The translations under genes were made by a program, and so were the position numbers. DNA of 64,000 nucleotides from Epilithonimonas sp042695135 (GTDB lineage Bacteria; Bacteroidota; Bacteroidia; Flavobacteriales; Weeksellaceae): assembly GCF_042695135.1 (NCBI RefSeq), contig NZ_CP170547.1:2170001-2234000 (forward strand), read 5' to 3'. The notes under the pieces are model-generated. The model did not search any database. It was given only the letters and a program-made list of their open reading frames with translations, and was not told where the DNA came from. Shown here piece by piece: positions 8,196 to 15,151 of this stretch. The number at the start of each line of letters is the position of its first letter. Position 1 is the stretch's first letter.

Positions 8196-8558
8196 ATGAA
8201 AAAAGTATTTTATCTTAAAACTTGCGATACTTGTAGAAAAATATTAGGACAATATGATACAAGAGATTGGGAACTACGTGAAATAAAAACAAACCCAATT
8301 ACTGAGGAAGAAGTTGAAGATATGTACAAATTGGCGGGTTCTTATGAAGCGCTTTTCAATAAGAAATCCAACCAAATCAAATTACAGGAACTTGACCCGA
8401 AAACCCTTCAGGAGAAAGATTACAAAGAATTGCTATTGGACCACTATACGTTTTTGAAACGTCCGGTTTTCCTTACTGAAGAAGAAATCTTTGTAGGCAG
8501 CGACAAAATCAACCTTGGTAAATTAAAAGATTATTTCCTTTCTAAGAAAGAAAATTAA
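8196..8558 (+). CDS. ArsC/Spx-family thioredoxin-fold protein
   Basis: 120-residue ArsC/Spx-like protein. KTCDTCRKIL at about residues 8-17 gives the CxxC pair of the Spx/YffB branch, and LLLDHYTFLKRPVFLTEEEIFVG is the conserved RP-containing C-terminal segment. True arsenate reductases use Arg residues and a Cys here, but the branch (arsenate reductase versus Spx-like regulator versus YffB) cannot be settled from the sequence. No ars genes are near. Upstream ATG at 8169 is rejected because it precedes the promoter box. Confidence 0.78.
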   Translation: MKKVFYLKTCDTCRKILGQYDTRDWELREIKTNPITEEEVEDMYKLAGSYEALFNKKSNQIKLQELDPKTLQEKDYKELLLDHYTFLKRPVFLTEEEIFVGSDKINLGKLKDYFLSKKEN

Positions 8559-8582
8559 GTCATAAAATTTTTACAGTAAATC

Positions 8583-8614
8583 AATCCGGAGCGTAATCGT
8601 TTCGGATTTTTTTA
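8583..8614 (+). terminator. Terminator after arsC-like gene
   Basis: AATCCG (8583-8588) pairs with CGGATT (8603-8608), followed by a T tract. Confidence 0.6.
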
Positions 8615-8622
8615 TTTTTAGT

Positions 8623-8696
8623 TCTCGCAGATTTTACAGATTGACCAGATTTAAAATGTTTAAAATTAATCTGCTGAATCTGTAAAATCTGCGAGA
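8623..8696. repeat. Long palindromic repeat
   Basis: TCTCGCAGATTTTACAGATT (8623-8642) is perfectly repeated in inverted orientation at 8677-8696. The 34-nt interior forms a further stem (CAGATT/AATCTG). It sits in the 3' gap after a terminator. Resembles the short palindromic elements scattered in flavobacterial genomes; one copy here. Confidence 0.75.
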
Positions 8697-8773
8697 CAAT
8701 TTTTTTTAATTTAATTCTAATCTGGTTTTAGAATTTGAATGCGAAAAATAAAATTTAGTCGTAATTTCACACA

Positions 8774-9982
8774 ATGAAACGTTCCGGAACTGCAGATTTG
8801 CCTTTACATTACGGTCAGGTTCCGCCTTGGCTTTATGAACGTATGTCGAAACTTGGGCTCGCCATCGTGGAAGTGATTCTCGCGGATTATGGTAAAGATG
8901 AAGTTCTTAGAAGACTTGCAGACCCGTTTTGGTTCCAGAGTTTTGGCGCGGTGATGGGAATGGATTGGCATTCGTCTGGTATCACGACTTCTGTGATGGG
9001 CGCTTTGAAACGTTCGATCAATCCAAATTCTAAATCATTGGGGATTTACATCGCTGGCGGAAAAGGGAGATTCTCCAAAGATACACCGAGCGAACTTCTG
9101 AGAATTGCAGATTCTACCGGACTTGACGGGACTGAGCTTGTACGATGTAGTAAACTTTCTGCGAAGGTTGATAATACGGCTATTCAGGATGGTTATCAGC
9201 TTTATCTTCATAATTTTATTTTATCAGACCAAGGGAATTGGGCGGTTGTTCAGCAAGGAATGCACGATTCCGACGGCACTGCGAGGCGTTACCATTGGCT
9301 TTCTGAGAATGTCAGTTCTTTTGTGAATGAGCCTCATACGGGAATTTCTGGCGTTAATCGTGGTCATATTCTTAATCTGACTTCTGCTCAAGCGGAACAA
9401 AGCAGAAACGGCATTGTTGACATTACAAAAACCGATTCCGAGAAATGGATGCAGGATTTCCAACGTTTGATTTTGCCGGCGCATCACGAGGTTTTGGCCA
9501 GTGATGTGGATATGAAAAAACTGGGAAACATTCTTTGGCTGGCGAGGGAAAATCAGCCTGAGAATTTTGAGGAACTGCTGATGCTGAAAGGCGTTGGTCC
9601 CAGAACGATGCAGTCTCTGGCTCTCGTGAGTGAAGTGATTCACGGGGCACCATCGAGATTTACAGACCCAGCAAGGTTTTCTTTTGCGCACGGCGGGAAA
9701 GACGGTCATCCGTTTCCTGTGCCTACCAAAACCTATGATGAAACCATTTCTATCCTAAGAACCGGCATCGAGAAATCTAAGTTGGGGAATACGGATAAAA
9801 GCCAAGCCATCAAAAAACTTCACGAGATTGCTTTGAGAACAGAAGCGAACTTCACGCCGGATTTTAACCTCGAAGAAGTGATAGAAGAGGAGCGACAAAA
9901 CTCGTGGCGATTTGGTGGGAAAACGGTTTTTGGTGATGCCAAGCCGGGGAAGAATGGTGGGATTCAGTTGAGTTTGTTTTGA
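8774..9982 (+). CDS. DUF763 domain protein
   Basis: A 402-residue protein matching the DUF763 family over its length: MKRSGTADLPLHYGQVPPWL at the start, DPFWFQSFGAVMGMDWHSSG near 55-75, IYIAGGKGRFSKDTP near 92, and a helix-hairpin-helix-like GVGPRTMQSLALVSEVIHG near 270. DUF763 is best known from archaea and thermophiles, and its function is not established; the hairpin-helix segment hints at nucleic-acid contact (inference). Base composition is visibly richer in G+C than the flanking genes, suggesting separate origin. Start ATG directly follows an AT-rich promoter region. Confidence 0.85.
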   Translation: MKRSGTADLPLHYGQVPPWLYERMSKLGLAIVEVILADYGKDEVLRRLADPFWFQSFGAVMGMDWHSSGITTSVMGALKRSINPNSKSLGIYIAGGKGRFSKDTPSELLRIADSTGLDGTELVRCSKLSAKVDNTAIQDGYQLYLHNFILSDQGNWAVVQQGMHDSDGTARRYHWLSENVSSFVNEPHTGISGVNRGHILNLTSAQAEQSRNGIVDITKTDSEKWMQDFQRLILPAHHEVLASDVDMKKLGNILWLARENQPENFEELLMLKGVGPRTMQSLALVSEVIHGAPSRFTDPARFSFAHGGKDGHPFPVPTKTYDETISILRTGIEKSKLGNTDKSQAIKKLHEIALRTEANFTPDFNLEEVIEEERQNSWRFGGKTVFGDAKPGKNGGIQLSLF

Positions 9983-10027
9983 TTTTCAGTACTTTGTTTT
10001 AATAATCTAAAACATTTCATTCTGTTT

Positions 10028-10058
10028 GTTTCACTTTAGTGAAACTTTTGTATTTTTG
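10028..10058 (+). promoter_or_regulatory. Promoter with palindromic operator of higBA
   Basis: GTTTCACT-TT-AGTGAAAC (10028-10045) is a perfect palindrome immediately before the -7 box TATTTTTG (10051-10058), covering the -33 region. A bound XRE antitoxin would block RNA polymerase. A second, weaker dyad (GTTTTGTAAAC) follows at about 10059-10069. Confidence 0.65.
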
Positions 10059-10074
10059 TTTTGTAAACACAAAT

Positions 10075-10410
10075 ATGAAATATAGAAAAATAACATTTTT
10101 CAAAAACTACTTTCAAGATTTCTTCGACAAACAGACTTTAAAAGTAAAAACCAAAATTGTTTGGACTTTTGAGCTGATAGAAGATTTACAAAGAGTTCCG
10201 GAAACTTATCTCAAACATTTAGAAAATACAGACGGACTTTACGAAATCCGTGTACAAGTTGCGAGCGAAATTTTTAGAATTTTCTGTTTTTTTGACGAAG
10301 GTAAACTGATTGTTGTGGCAAATAGCTTTCAAAAGAAAACGCAGAAGACTCCTAAGAAAGAAATAGAAATGGCATTAAAAATCAAAAAGGAATATGAAGA
10401 CAGCAAATAA
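10075..10410 (+). CDS. higB: Type II toxin, HigB/RelE (Gp49-like) family
   Basis: 111-residue toxin expected to cut mRNA on the ribosome. The hallmark segment is LYEIRVQVASEIFRIFCFFD (about 58-77) followed by SFQKKTQKTPKKEIEMAL. Start ATG 10075 is chosen because the longer frame from 10039 crosses the operator and promoter. It overlaps the antitoxin gene by 17 nt, toxin first, the higBA order. Lysine-rich, as usual for the family. Confidence 0.88.
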   Translation: MKYRKITFFKNYFQDFFDKQTLKVKTKIVWTFELIEDLQRVPETYLKHLENTDGLYEIRVQVASEIFRIFCFFDEGKLIVVANSFQKKTQKTPKKEIEMALKIKKEYEDSK

Positions 10411-10702
10411 AAATCTAACAACTCTTGATGAGTTCAAAGAGAAAAATTTTGGTAAACGTGGAACAAAAGAACGTGACGAACTTGAAGATGGTTACGAAAA
10501 TTTTAAGATTGGAGCGCTTATCCACGATACACGTTTGGAACTGGGAATGACACAAGAAGAATTAGCGGAAAAAGCTGGAACGACTAAATCCTATATTTCC
10601 AAAATCGAAAATAATCTGAAAGAAGCCCGAATCTCGACTCTTCAAAAGATTGTTGAGTTGGGTTTTGGTGGACGGTTGGAATTGAGTATTAAAATTGATT
10701 GA
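10394..10702 (+). CDS. higA: XRE-family antitoxin, HigA
   Basis: 102 residues. The C-terminal half is an XRE helix-turn-helix: GALIHDTRLELGMTQEELAE then KAGTTKSYISKIENNLKEARISTLQKI (about 41-88). The acidic N-terminal half probably wraps the toxin. Overlaps higB by 17 nt. Likely represses its own operon through the palindrome at 10028-10045 (inference). Confidence 0.88.
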   Translation: MKTANKNLTTLDEFKEKNFGKRGTKERDELEDGYENFKIGALIHDTRLELGMTQEELAEKAGTTKSYISKIENNLKEARISTLQKIVELGFGGRLELSIKID

Positions 10703-10844
10703 TTTTATTCCTGTATAAAGTTTTTACAAATTAATACTAATATTCGATGTAACTGATTTTTTAATCTTTATCTATGGAATACGGATTTCCGTAAAAATTA
10801 TTAAAATTATGTCACTGTTTACAAAATTTATACTTTAAATTAAT

Positions 10845-11474
10845 ATGAAAAAAAATCTATTCCTTATTGTTTTATTTATTAATGTTTTTTGTCTGGGGCA
10901 AACAAAAATCTATCTAGATAAAAATATTTCAATTGTTATAAATCAAGAATTTAATAAAAAGAAGCTAAGCATAAATGAAGTAAACAAATTTATCGAAAAT
11001 GAGAAGCTTGAAAAATCATTTATAAAAGATAAAAAATATTTAGAAAATCAGGATGCATACATAATAACAGATATTAATAATCCAAAAAGTTTTATAAACG
11101 TTAACATTAATAAAGTTATTATGCCTGAAAGTGTTAATAACTTGACTATGGATAAAAGTGATGAACTTAAATCCTTATTTACGAATTATATTGATTCTAA
11201 AGTTTCCGAAAATCTAAATCAATTTGAAAAAGGAAGTGCTCAGTTTATTAATAAAACCAAAATGCTATCAATTAATGGTGTAAATGTTTTATTATGTACT
11301 ATTTCTACAAGTCTTAAAGTGAAAGAAAATGATATTTTAAATGCAAAATCTGATATTTTATACATATTCAACGACACTACAATGATTGTCTTATCAATTG
11401 CCAAATCGGAAGCAGATTACTCAACTTGGGAGAAAATTGCTAATAAAATTATACAATCAATTAATAAAGAATAG
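10845..11474 (+). CDS. Exported protein of unknown function
   Basis: 209 residues, not recognised. The signal peptide is clear (MKKNLFLIVLFINVFCLGQ) and the rest is a hydrophilic, Lys/Asn-rich soluble domain with alternating strands near the end (DILYIFNDTTMIVLSIA). Very AT-rich compared with DUF763 upstream. One base separates it from the next gene, so the two are a pair, perhaps periplasmic plus membrane partner. Confidence 0.65.
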   Translation: MKKNLFLIVLFINVFCLGQTKIYLDKNISIVINQEFNKKKLSINEVNKFIENEKLEKSFIKDKKYLENQDAYIITDINNPKSFINVNINKVIMPESVNNLTMDKSDELKSLFTNYIDSKVSENLNQFEKGSAQFINKTKMLSINGVNVLLCTISTSLKVKENDILNAKSDILYIFNDTTMIVLSIAKSEADYSTWEKIANKIIQSINKE

Positions 11475-11475
11475 A

Positions 11476-11844
11476 ATGGAAATTAACAAAATAAATTATT
11501 TTGAAGTTATCGAAAATACAAAATCTTCAGATATTATTAAATACAAAAATGTTAGATTTGAAATTAATAAAACAGCAGATAATTCAAAATTTACTTTAAA
11601 GAGTAATAATTTAATCTTTTTTATAACAATAGTTTTAATAGTTACCATAAATTTATTTTTAGGATTTTTTTTAACTCGCAATAATAGTAATGGTTCTTTT
11701 TTTATTTTAGGTGGGGTGGTAATTTTATATTTTATTAGAAAAATATCTTTATTTCTAACAGAAAAAATATATTCAGGACAGATTATTGAATTTTTTCAAA
11801 TTCTCAAACTTTATAAGGAAAGACAAGTAAAAGAGAAAATCTAA
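11476..11844 (+). CDS. Small membrane protein of unknown function
   Basis: 122 residues, not recognised. Two transmembrane segments are visible (LIFFITIVLIVTINLFLGFF at about 45-65 and FFILGGVVILYFIRKISLFL at about 75-95) between a soluble N-terminal region with beta character and a basic C-terminus. ATG at 11476 is 1 nt after the previous stop. The overall shape (soluble part, two helices, basic end) recalls small PH-like or stress-response membrane proteins, but this is only a resemblance. Confidence 0.6.
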   Translation: MEINKINYFEVIENTKSSDIIKYKNVRFEINKTADNSKFTLKSNNLIFFITIVLIVTINLFLGFFLTRNNSNGSFFILGGVVILYFIRKISLFLTEKIYSGQIIEFFQILKLYKERQVKEKI

Positions 11845-11870
11845 AGAAAAGACCTTTTTTTAACTACAAG

Positions 11871-11902
11871 AAAACCCTCCGAAAAACTCAGAGGGTTTAT
11901 TT
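11871..11902. terminator. Bidirectional terminator between convergent genes
   Basis: AAACCCTC (11872-11879) pairs with GAGGGTTT (11891-11898), with A and T tracts on either side. Serves the unknown membrane gene and the acyl-CoA dehydrogenase. Confidence 0.7.
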
Positions 11903-11922
11903 ATTTCAATTAAATTGACATT

Positions 11923-13710
11923 TTAATAAGAACCTTTCCCAATAAAATGCTCTGCAATTTTTTCCGTCAAAGCAATTGGATTTGGAGTATTCACGTATTT
12001 TGTAAAACGTCTTAGCCCGACTAGCATCATTCTTTGCTCGTCGCCTTCGGAGAAAGACACGATGCCTTCTTTGGCGTTGGTTGCGATGATGTCAACGGCT
12101 TTGTAAAGATTCAGTCTTGCCATTGCTGCTTCTACAGAATCGGTGTCGAAATGTTTCTCCGCTCTCAGGATGGCAGATTCTGCCATATAGATTTGGTTCA
12201 GGATTTCGGAAGCGTTCAGGAGAAGATGCTGTTGTTTCTCGATGTCCATCATATATTTTTGAAGGGCAGAACCGGAAACCATCAGGAATACTTTCTTCAG
12301 ATTTTTGATGACTTCTTTTTCCTCAGACATATATTCGGAATAATCCGGAATGTCGAAAGACGGGATTCCCATCAATTCTTTCCCTACATTTTTTGCAGGC
12401 GTCAACAAATCGATTTTCCCTTGCATCGTCCGTTTGATAAGCATTCCAACGGCAAGAAGTCTATTGATTTCATTGGTTCCTTCGTAGATTCTGGAAATCC
12501 TAGAATCTCTCCAGGCAGATTCCATTGGTGTATCTTCTGAGAAGCCCATTCCACCAAAGATTTGAATCCCTTCATCCGCTGAATGTTGTGCCAAATCCGA
12601 AACGAAAACTTTCAGGATAGAACATTCAACAGCAAATTCCTCCACACCTTTCAATTCCGCTTCTTCGTGATTCATTCCGCCGGCAACCAATTCCTCGATT
12701 TTGTTTTCGACATCTTTTGCGCCACGGTAAGAACCAGCCTCACTCACGAAAGCGCCAGTCGCCATCTCTGCCAACTTCTTGCGAATCGCTCCGAAAGTGT
12801 TGATAGAAACGCCAAACTGTTTTCTCTCCGTAGAATAAGTCAATGAATGGTTCAGGATTCTTCTTTGCGCATCCAAGCACGCTGCAGCCAATTTGATTCG
12901 GCCAACGTTCAGGGCATTAAGAGCGATTTTGAAACCGTTGTTTCTTTCGCCCAAAAGATTCTCAACAGGAACTTTCATATCATTGAAGAAAACCTGACGT
13001 GTAGAAGACGCACGGATTCCCAATTTGTGTTCTTCCTCTCCGAAAGTCATACTCTCAGGATTTTCCAATTCGGAACGGTTGATGACGAATCCAGTGATGT
13101 TTTTGTCATCGTCAATCTTGGCGAACAATGTGAAAGTGTCTGCAAAACCTGCATTCGAAATCCACATTTTTTGTCCGTTGATGATGTAATGTTTTCCGTC
13201 ATCAGACAATTTTGCTTTTGTTTTTCCGCTGTTGGCATCAGAACCTGCATCCGGCTCAGTCAAACAATAAGCACCGAATTTGGTTCCAGCCGCTAAGTCC
13301 GGGAGGTATTTGTTTTTCAGGTATTCGCTACCGTAAAGCAGGATAGGAAGTGTTCCAATTCCCGTGTGCGCGCCGTAAGCTGTTGCCAATGAACCAGTCG
13401 TTCCGGAGATGTAATCGCAAGCCAGCATTGTGGTCACGAATCCCATTCCTAATCCGCCGTAAGCTTCAGGAACAGCAATTCCCAGGAATCCCATTTCTCC
13501 GATTTTACGCATCACTTCTTCCGTGTAGGCGTAATCTTTTTTCTCAAAGCGTTCTTTGTTCGGAACTACTTCTTTATCTATGAATTCTTTTGCAGAATCG
13601 CGAAGCATTTTTTGTTCTTCGGACAACTCTTCAAGACTGAAAATGTCTTCTGTTTTTATTTCTTTGATGAGGAATTCCCCGCCGTGTGTTGTTTTAGTTT
13701 CGGTTGACAT
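11923..13710 (-). CDS. Acyl-CoA dehydrogenase
   Basis: First, FAD-dependent oxidation of beta-oxidation. The 595 residues are longer than the usual 380 because of a C-terminal extension after the canonical fold, a class common in Bacteroidota and Firmicutes. Seen: AYCLTEPDAGSDANS (FAD and substrate loop), GQKMWISNAGFADTF, SVERKQFG-like STERKQFGVSI, and QIFGGMGFSEDTPMESAWRDSRI with IYEGTNEINR near the end of the core. Last gene of the marR-fadN-fadA operon, 21 nt after the thiolase gene. Confidence 0.93.
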   Translation of the reverse strand: MSTETKTTHGGEFLIKEIKTEDIFSLEELSEEQKMLRDSAKEFIDKEVVPNKERFEKKDYAYTEEVMRKIGEMGFLGIAVPEAYGGLGMGFVTTMLACDYISGTTGSLATAYGAHTGIGTLPILLYGSEYLKNKYLPDLAAGTKFGAYCLTEPDAGSDANSGKTKAKLSDDGKHYIINGQKMWISNAGFADTFTLFAKIDDDKNITGFVINRSELENPESMTFGEEEHKLGIRASSTRQVFFNDMKVPVENLLGERNNGFKIALNALNVGRIKLAAACLDAQRRILNHSLTYSTERKQFGVSINTFGAIRKKLAEMATGAFVSEAGSYRGAKDVENKIEELVAGGMNHEEAELKGVEEFAVECSILKVFVSDLAQHSADEGIQIFGGMGFSEDTPMESAWRDSRISRIYEGTNEINRLLAVGMLIKRTMQGKIDLLTPAKNVGKELMGIPSFDIPDYSEYMSEEKEVIKNLKKVFLMVSGSALQKYMMDIEKQQHLLLNASEILNQIYMAESAILRAEKHFDTDSVEAAMARLNLYKAVDIIATNAKEGIVSFSEGDEQRMMLVGLRRFTKYVNTPNPIALTEKIAEHFIGKGSY

Positions 13711-13731
13711 ATTAATATTTTAATTTGAGTT

Positions 13732-14907
13732 TTATAATAATTCGAAAACACTCGCTGCGCCCTGACCAGTTCCTACGCACATTGTCACAACACCATATTT
13801 GCTGTTTCTGCGTTTCATTTCGTCAAGAAGTTGGACTGTTAATTTAGTTCCTGTACAACCAAGCGGATGTCCGAGAGCGATTGCACCTCCATTGACATTT
13901 ACGATGTCAGGATTAATATCTAATCCTCTCAAAACTGCAAGAGATTGAGAAGCAAAAGCCTCATTCAATTCAAACAAATCGATGTCGGATTGTTTAAGCC
14001 CAGCCTGTTCCAACGCTTTCGGAATAGCATACATTGGTCCGATTCCCATAATTCTTGGTGGAACTCCCACTGTGGAATATGACATTAATCTTGCAATTGG
14101 CGTCAGGTTCAATTCTTTTACCATTCTTTCGGACATTACCATTGTAAAAGCGGCACCATCAGAAGTTTGAGAAGAATTACCAGCCGTCACGGAACCGTTT
14201 GCTGCAAAAACCGGACGTAACTTTGCCAAAGCCTCAATAGATGTATCTGCTCTTGGCCCTTCATCTGTTTTGAATGCAAAATCTTTAATCTGAACTTTTT
14301 CTCTATCGTCAAGAAAATTATATTTCACATCAATTGGAACAATCTGGCTGTCAAATTTTCCTTCTTTGATGGCTTTCATTGCTTTCTGATGAGAGTTGTA
14401 AGCAAATTGGTCTTGGTCTTCACGACTCACTTTGAATTCGTTGGCAACAGCTTCCGCCGTCAATCCCATTCCCCAATAATAATCGGGATGTTTCTTTGCC
14501 AAATCCGTATCCGGAATAGGTTTGTAACCACCCATAGGGATATAAGACATACTTTCTGCACCACCAGCGATGATGCATTCTGCCATTCCGGCTTTGATTT
14601 TTGCTGCTGCAATTGCAATCGATTCCGAACCCGATGCGCAATATCTGTTCACGGTAACTCCGGAAACTTTGTCGGTATCCAATCCCATTAATGAGATTAA
14701 TCTTGCAAAGTTCAATCCTTGTTCTGCTTCCGGCATTGCACAGCCAACGATCAAATCGTCTATGCGAGCCGGGTCAAGATTTGGAATGTCTTTCATCAGA
14801 TGTTCTATCACAGTTGCCGCCATATCATCCGGACGGGTAAAACGCAAAGAACCTTTCGGCGCTTTACCAACTGCTGTTCTGTATCCTGTTACTATATATG
14901 CTTCCAT
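13732..14907 (-). CDS. fadA: Acetyl-CoA C-acyltransferase (3-ketoacyl-CoA thiolase)
   Basis: Thiolytic cleavage, last step of beta-oxidation. 391 residues. The acyl-accepting Cys is in VNRYCASGSESIAIAAAKI (about residue 90), LNEAFASQSLAVLRG carries the active-site His/Asn region, GGAIALGHPLGCTG and VTMCVGTGQGAA hold the second His and Cys. Between it and the dehydrogenase/hydratase gene lie 244 nt with two REP-like repeats, yet gene order and direction suggest one operon. Confidence 0.94.
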   Translation of the reverse strand: MEAYIVTGYRTAVGKAPKGSLRFTRPDDMAATVIEHLMKDIPNLDPARIDDLIVGCAMPEAEQGLNFARLISLMGLDTDKVSGVTVNRYCASGSESIAIAAAKIKAGMAECIIAGGAESMSYIPMGGYKPIPDTDLAKKHPDYYWGMGLTAEAVANEFKVSREDQDQFAYNSHQKAMKAIKEGKFDSQIVPIDVKYNFLDDREKVQIKDFAFKTDEGPRADTSIEALAKLRPVFAANGSVTAGNSSQTSDGAAFTMVMSERMVKELNLTPIARLMSYSTVGVPPRIMGIGPMYAIPKALEQAGLKQSDIDLFELNEAFASQSLAVLRGLDINPDIVNVNGGAIALGHPLGCTGTKLTVQLLDEMKRRNSKYGVVTMCVGTGQGAASVFELL

Positions 14908-14932
14908 TTATTTTCTGTTTTAATTTTTATTA

Positions 14933-15013
14933 TGCCTCGTAGAGGTAAAGTGTTAATAGCTAATTATTATTTTTTAGCGAAGCTCCGTAGGAGCGACCTG
15001 TTAATTTTATTCA
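14933..15013. repeat. REP-like repeat, copy 1 (in beta-oxidation operon)
   Basis: Two small perfect hairpins, CCTC-GTA-GAGG and GCTCC-GTA-GGAGC, joined by an AT-rich spacer with GTTAATAG and followed by GACCTGTTAAT. The reverse complement of 62716-62805 lines up with it end to end. Confidence 0.72.
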
Positions 15014-15081
15014 ATTAATCAAATATTTTTGAATCAAAATCAATTTTAAATTTTTAAATAAAATCTGAATACTCTATTATC

Positions 15082-15150
15082 GGGTCGCCTCTATGAGGCT
15101 TGGCTTGCAACTCTATTGTTTGCTATTAACAGTTCGCTCCTACTGAGCTT
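15082..15150. repeat. REP-like repeat, diverged copy 2
   Basis: GCCTC-TAT-GAGGC and GCTC-CTACT-GAGC hairpins with CTATTAACAG between them, inverted relative to copy 1, ending at the fadN stop codon. The two copies face each other about 70 nt apart. Confidence 0.55.
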
Positions 15151-15151
15151 T

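Noticed and set aside
12034..13583. Plus-strand frames opposite the acyl-CoA dehydrogenase (up to 168 residues)
   Set aside because: Composition and Cys/Phe/His-rich translation are typical antisense shadows; the minus-strand enzyme is unambiguous.
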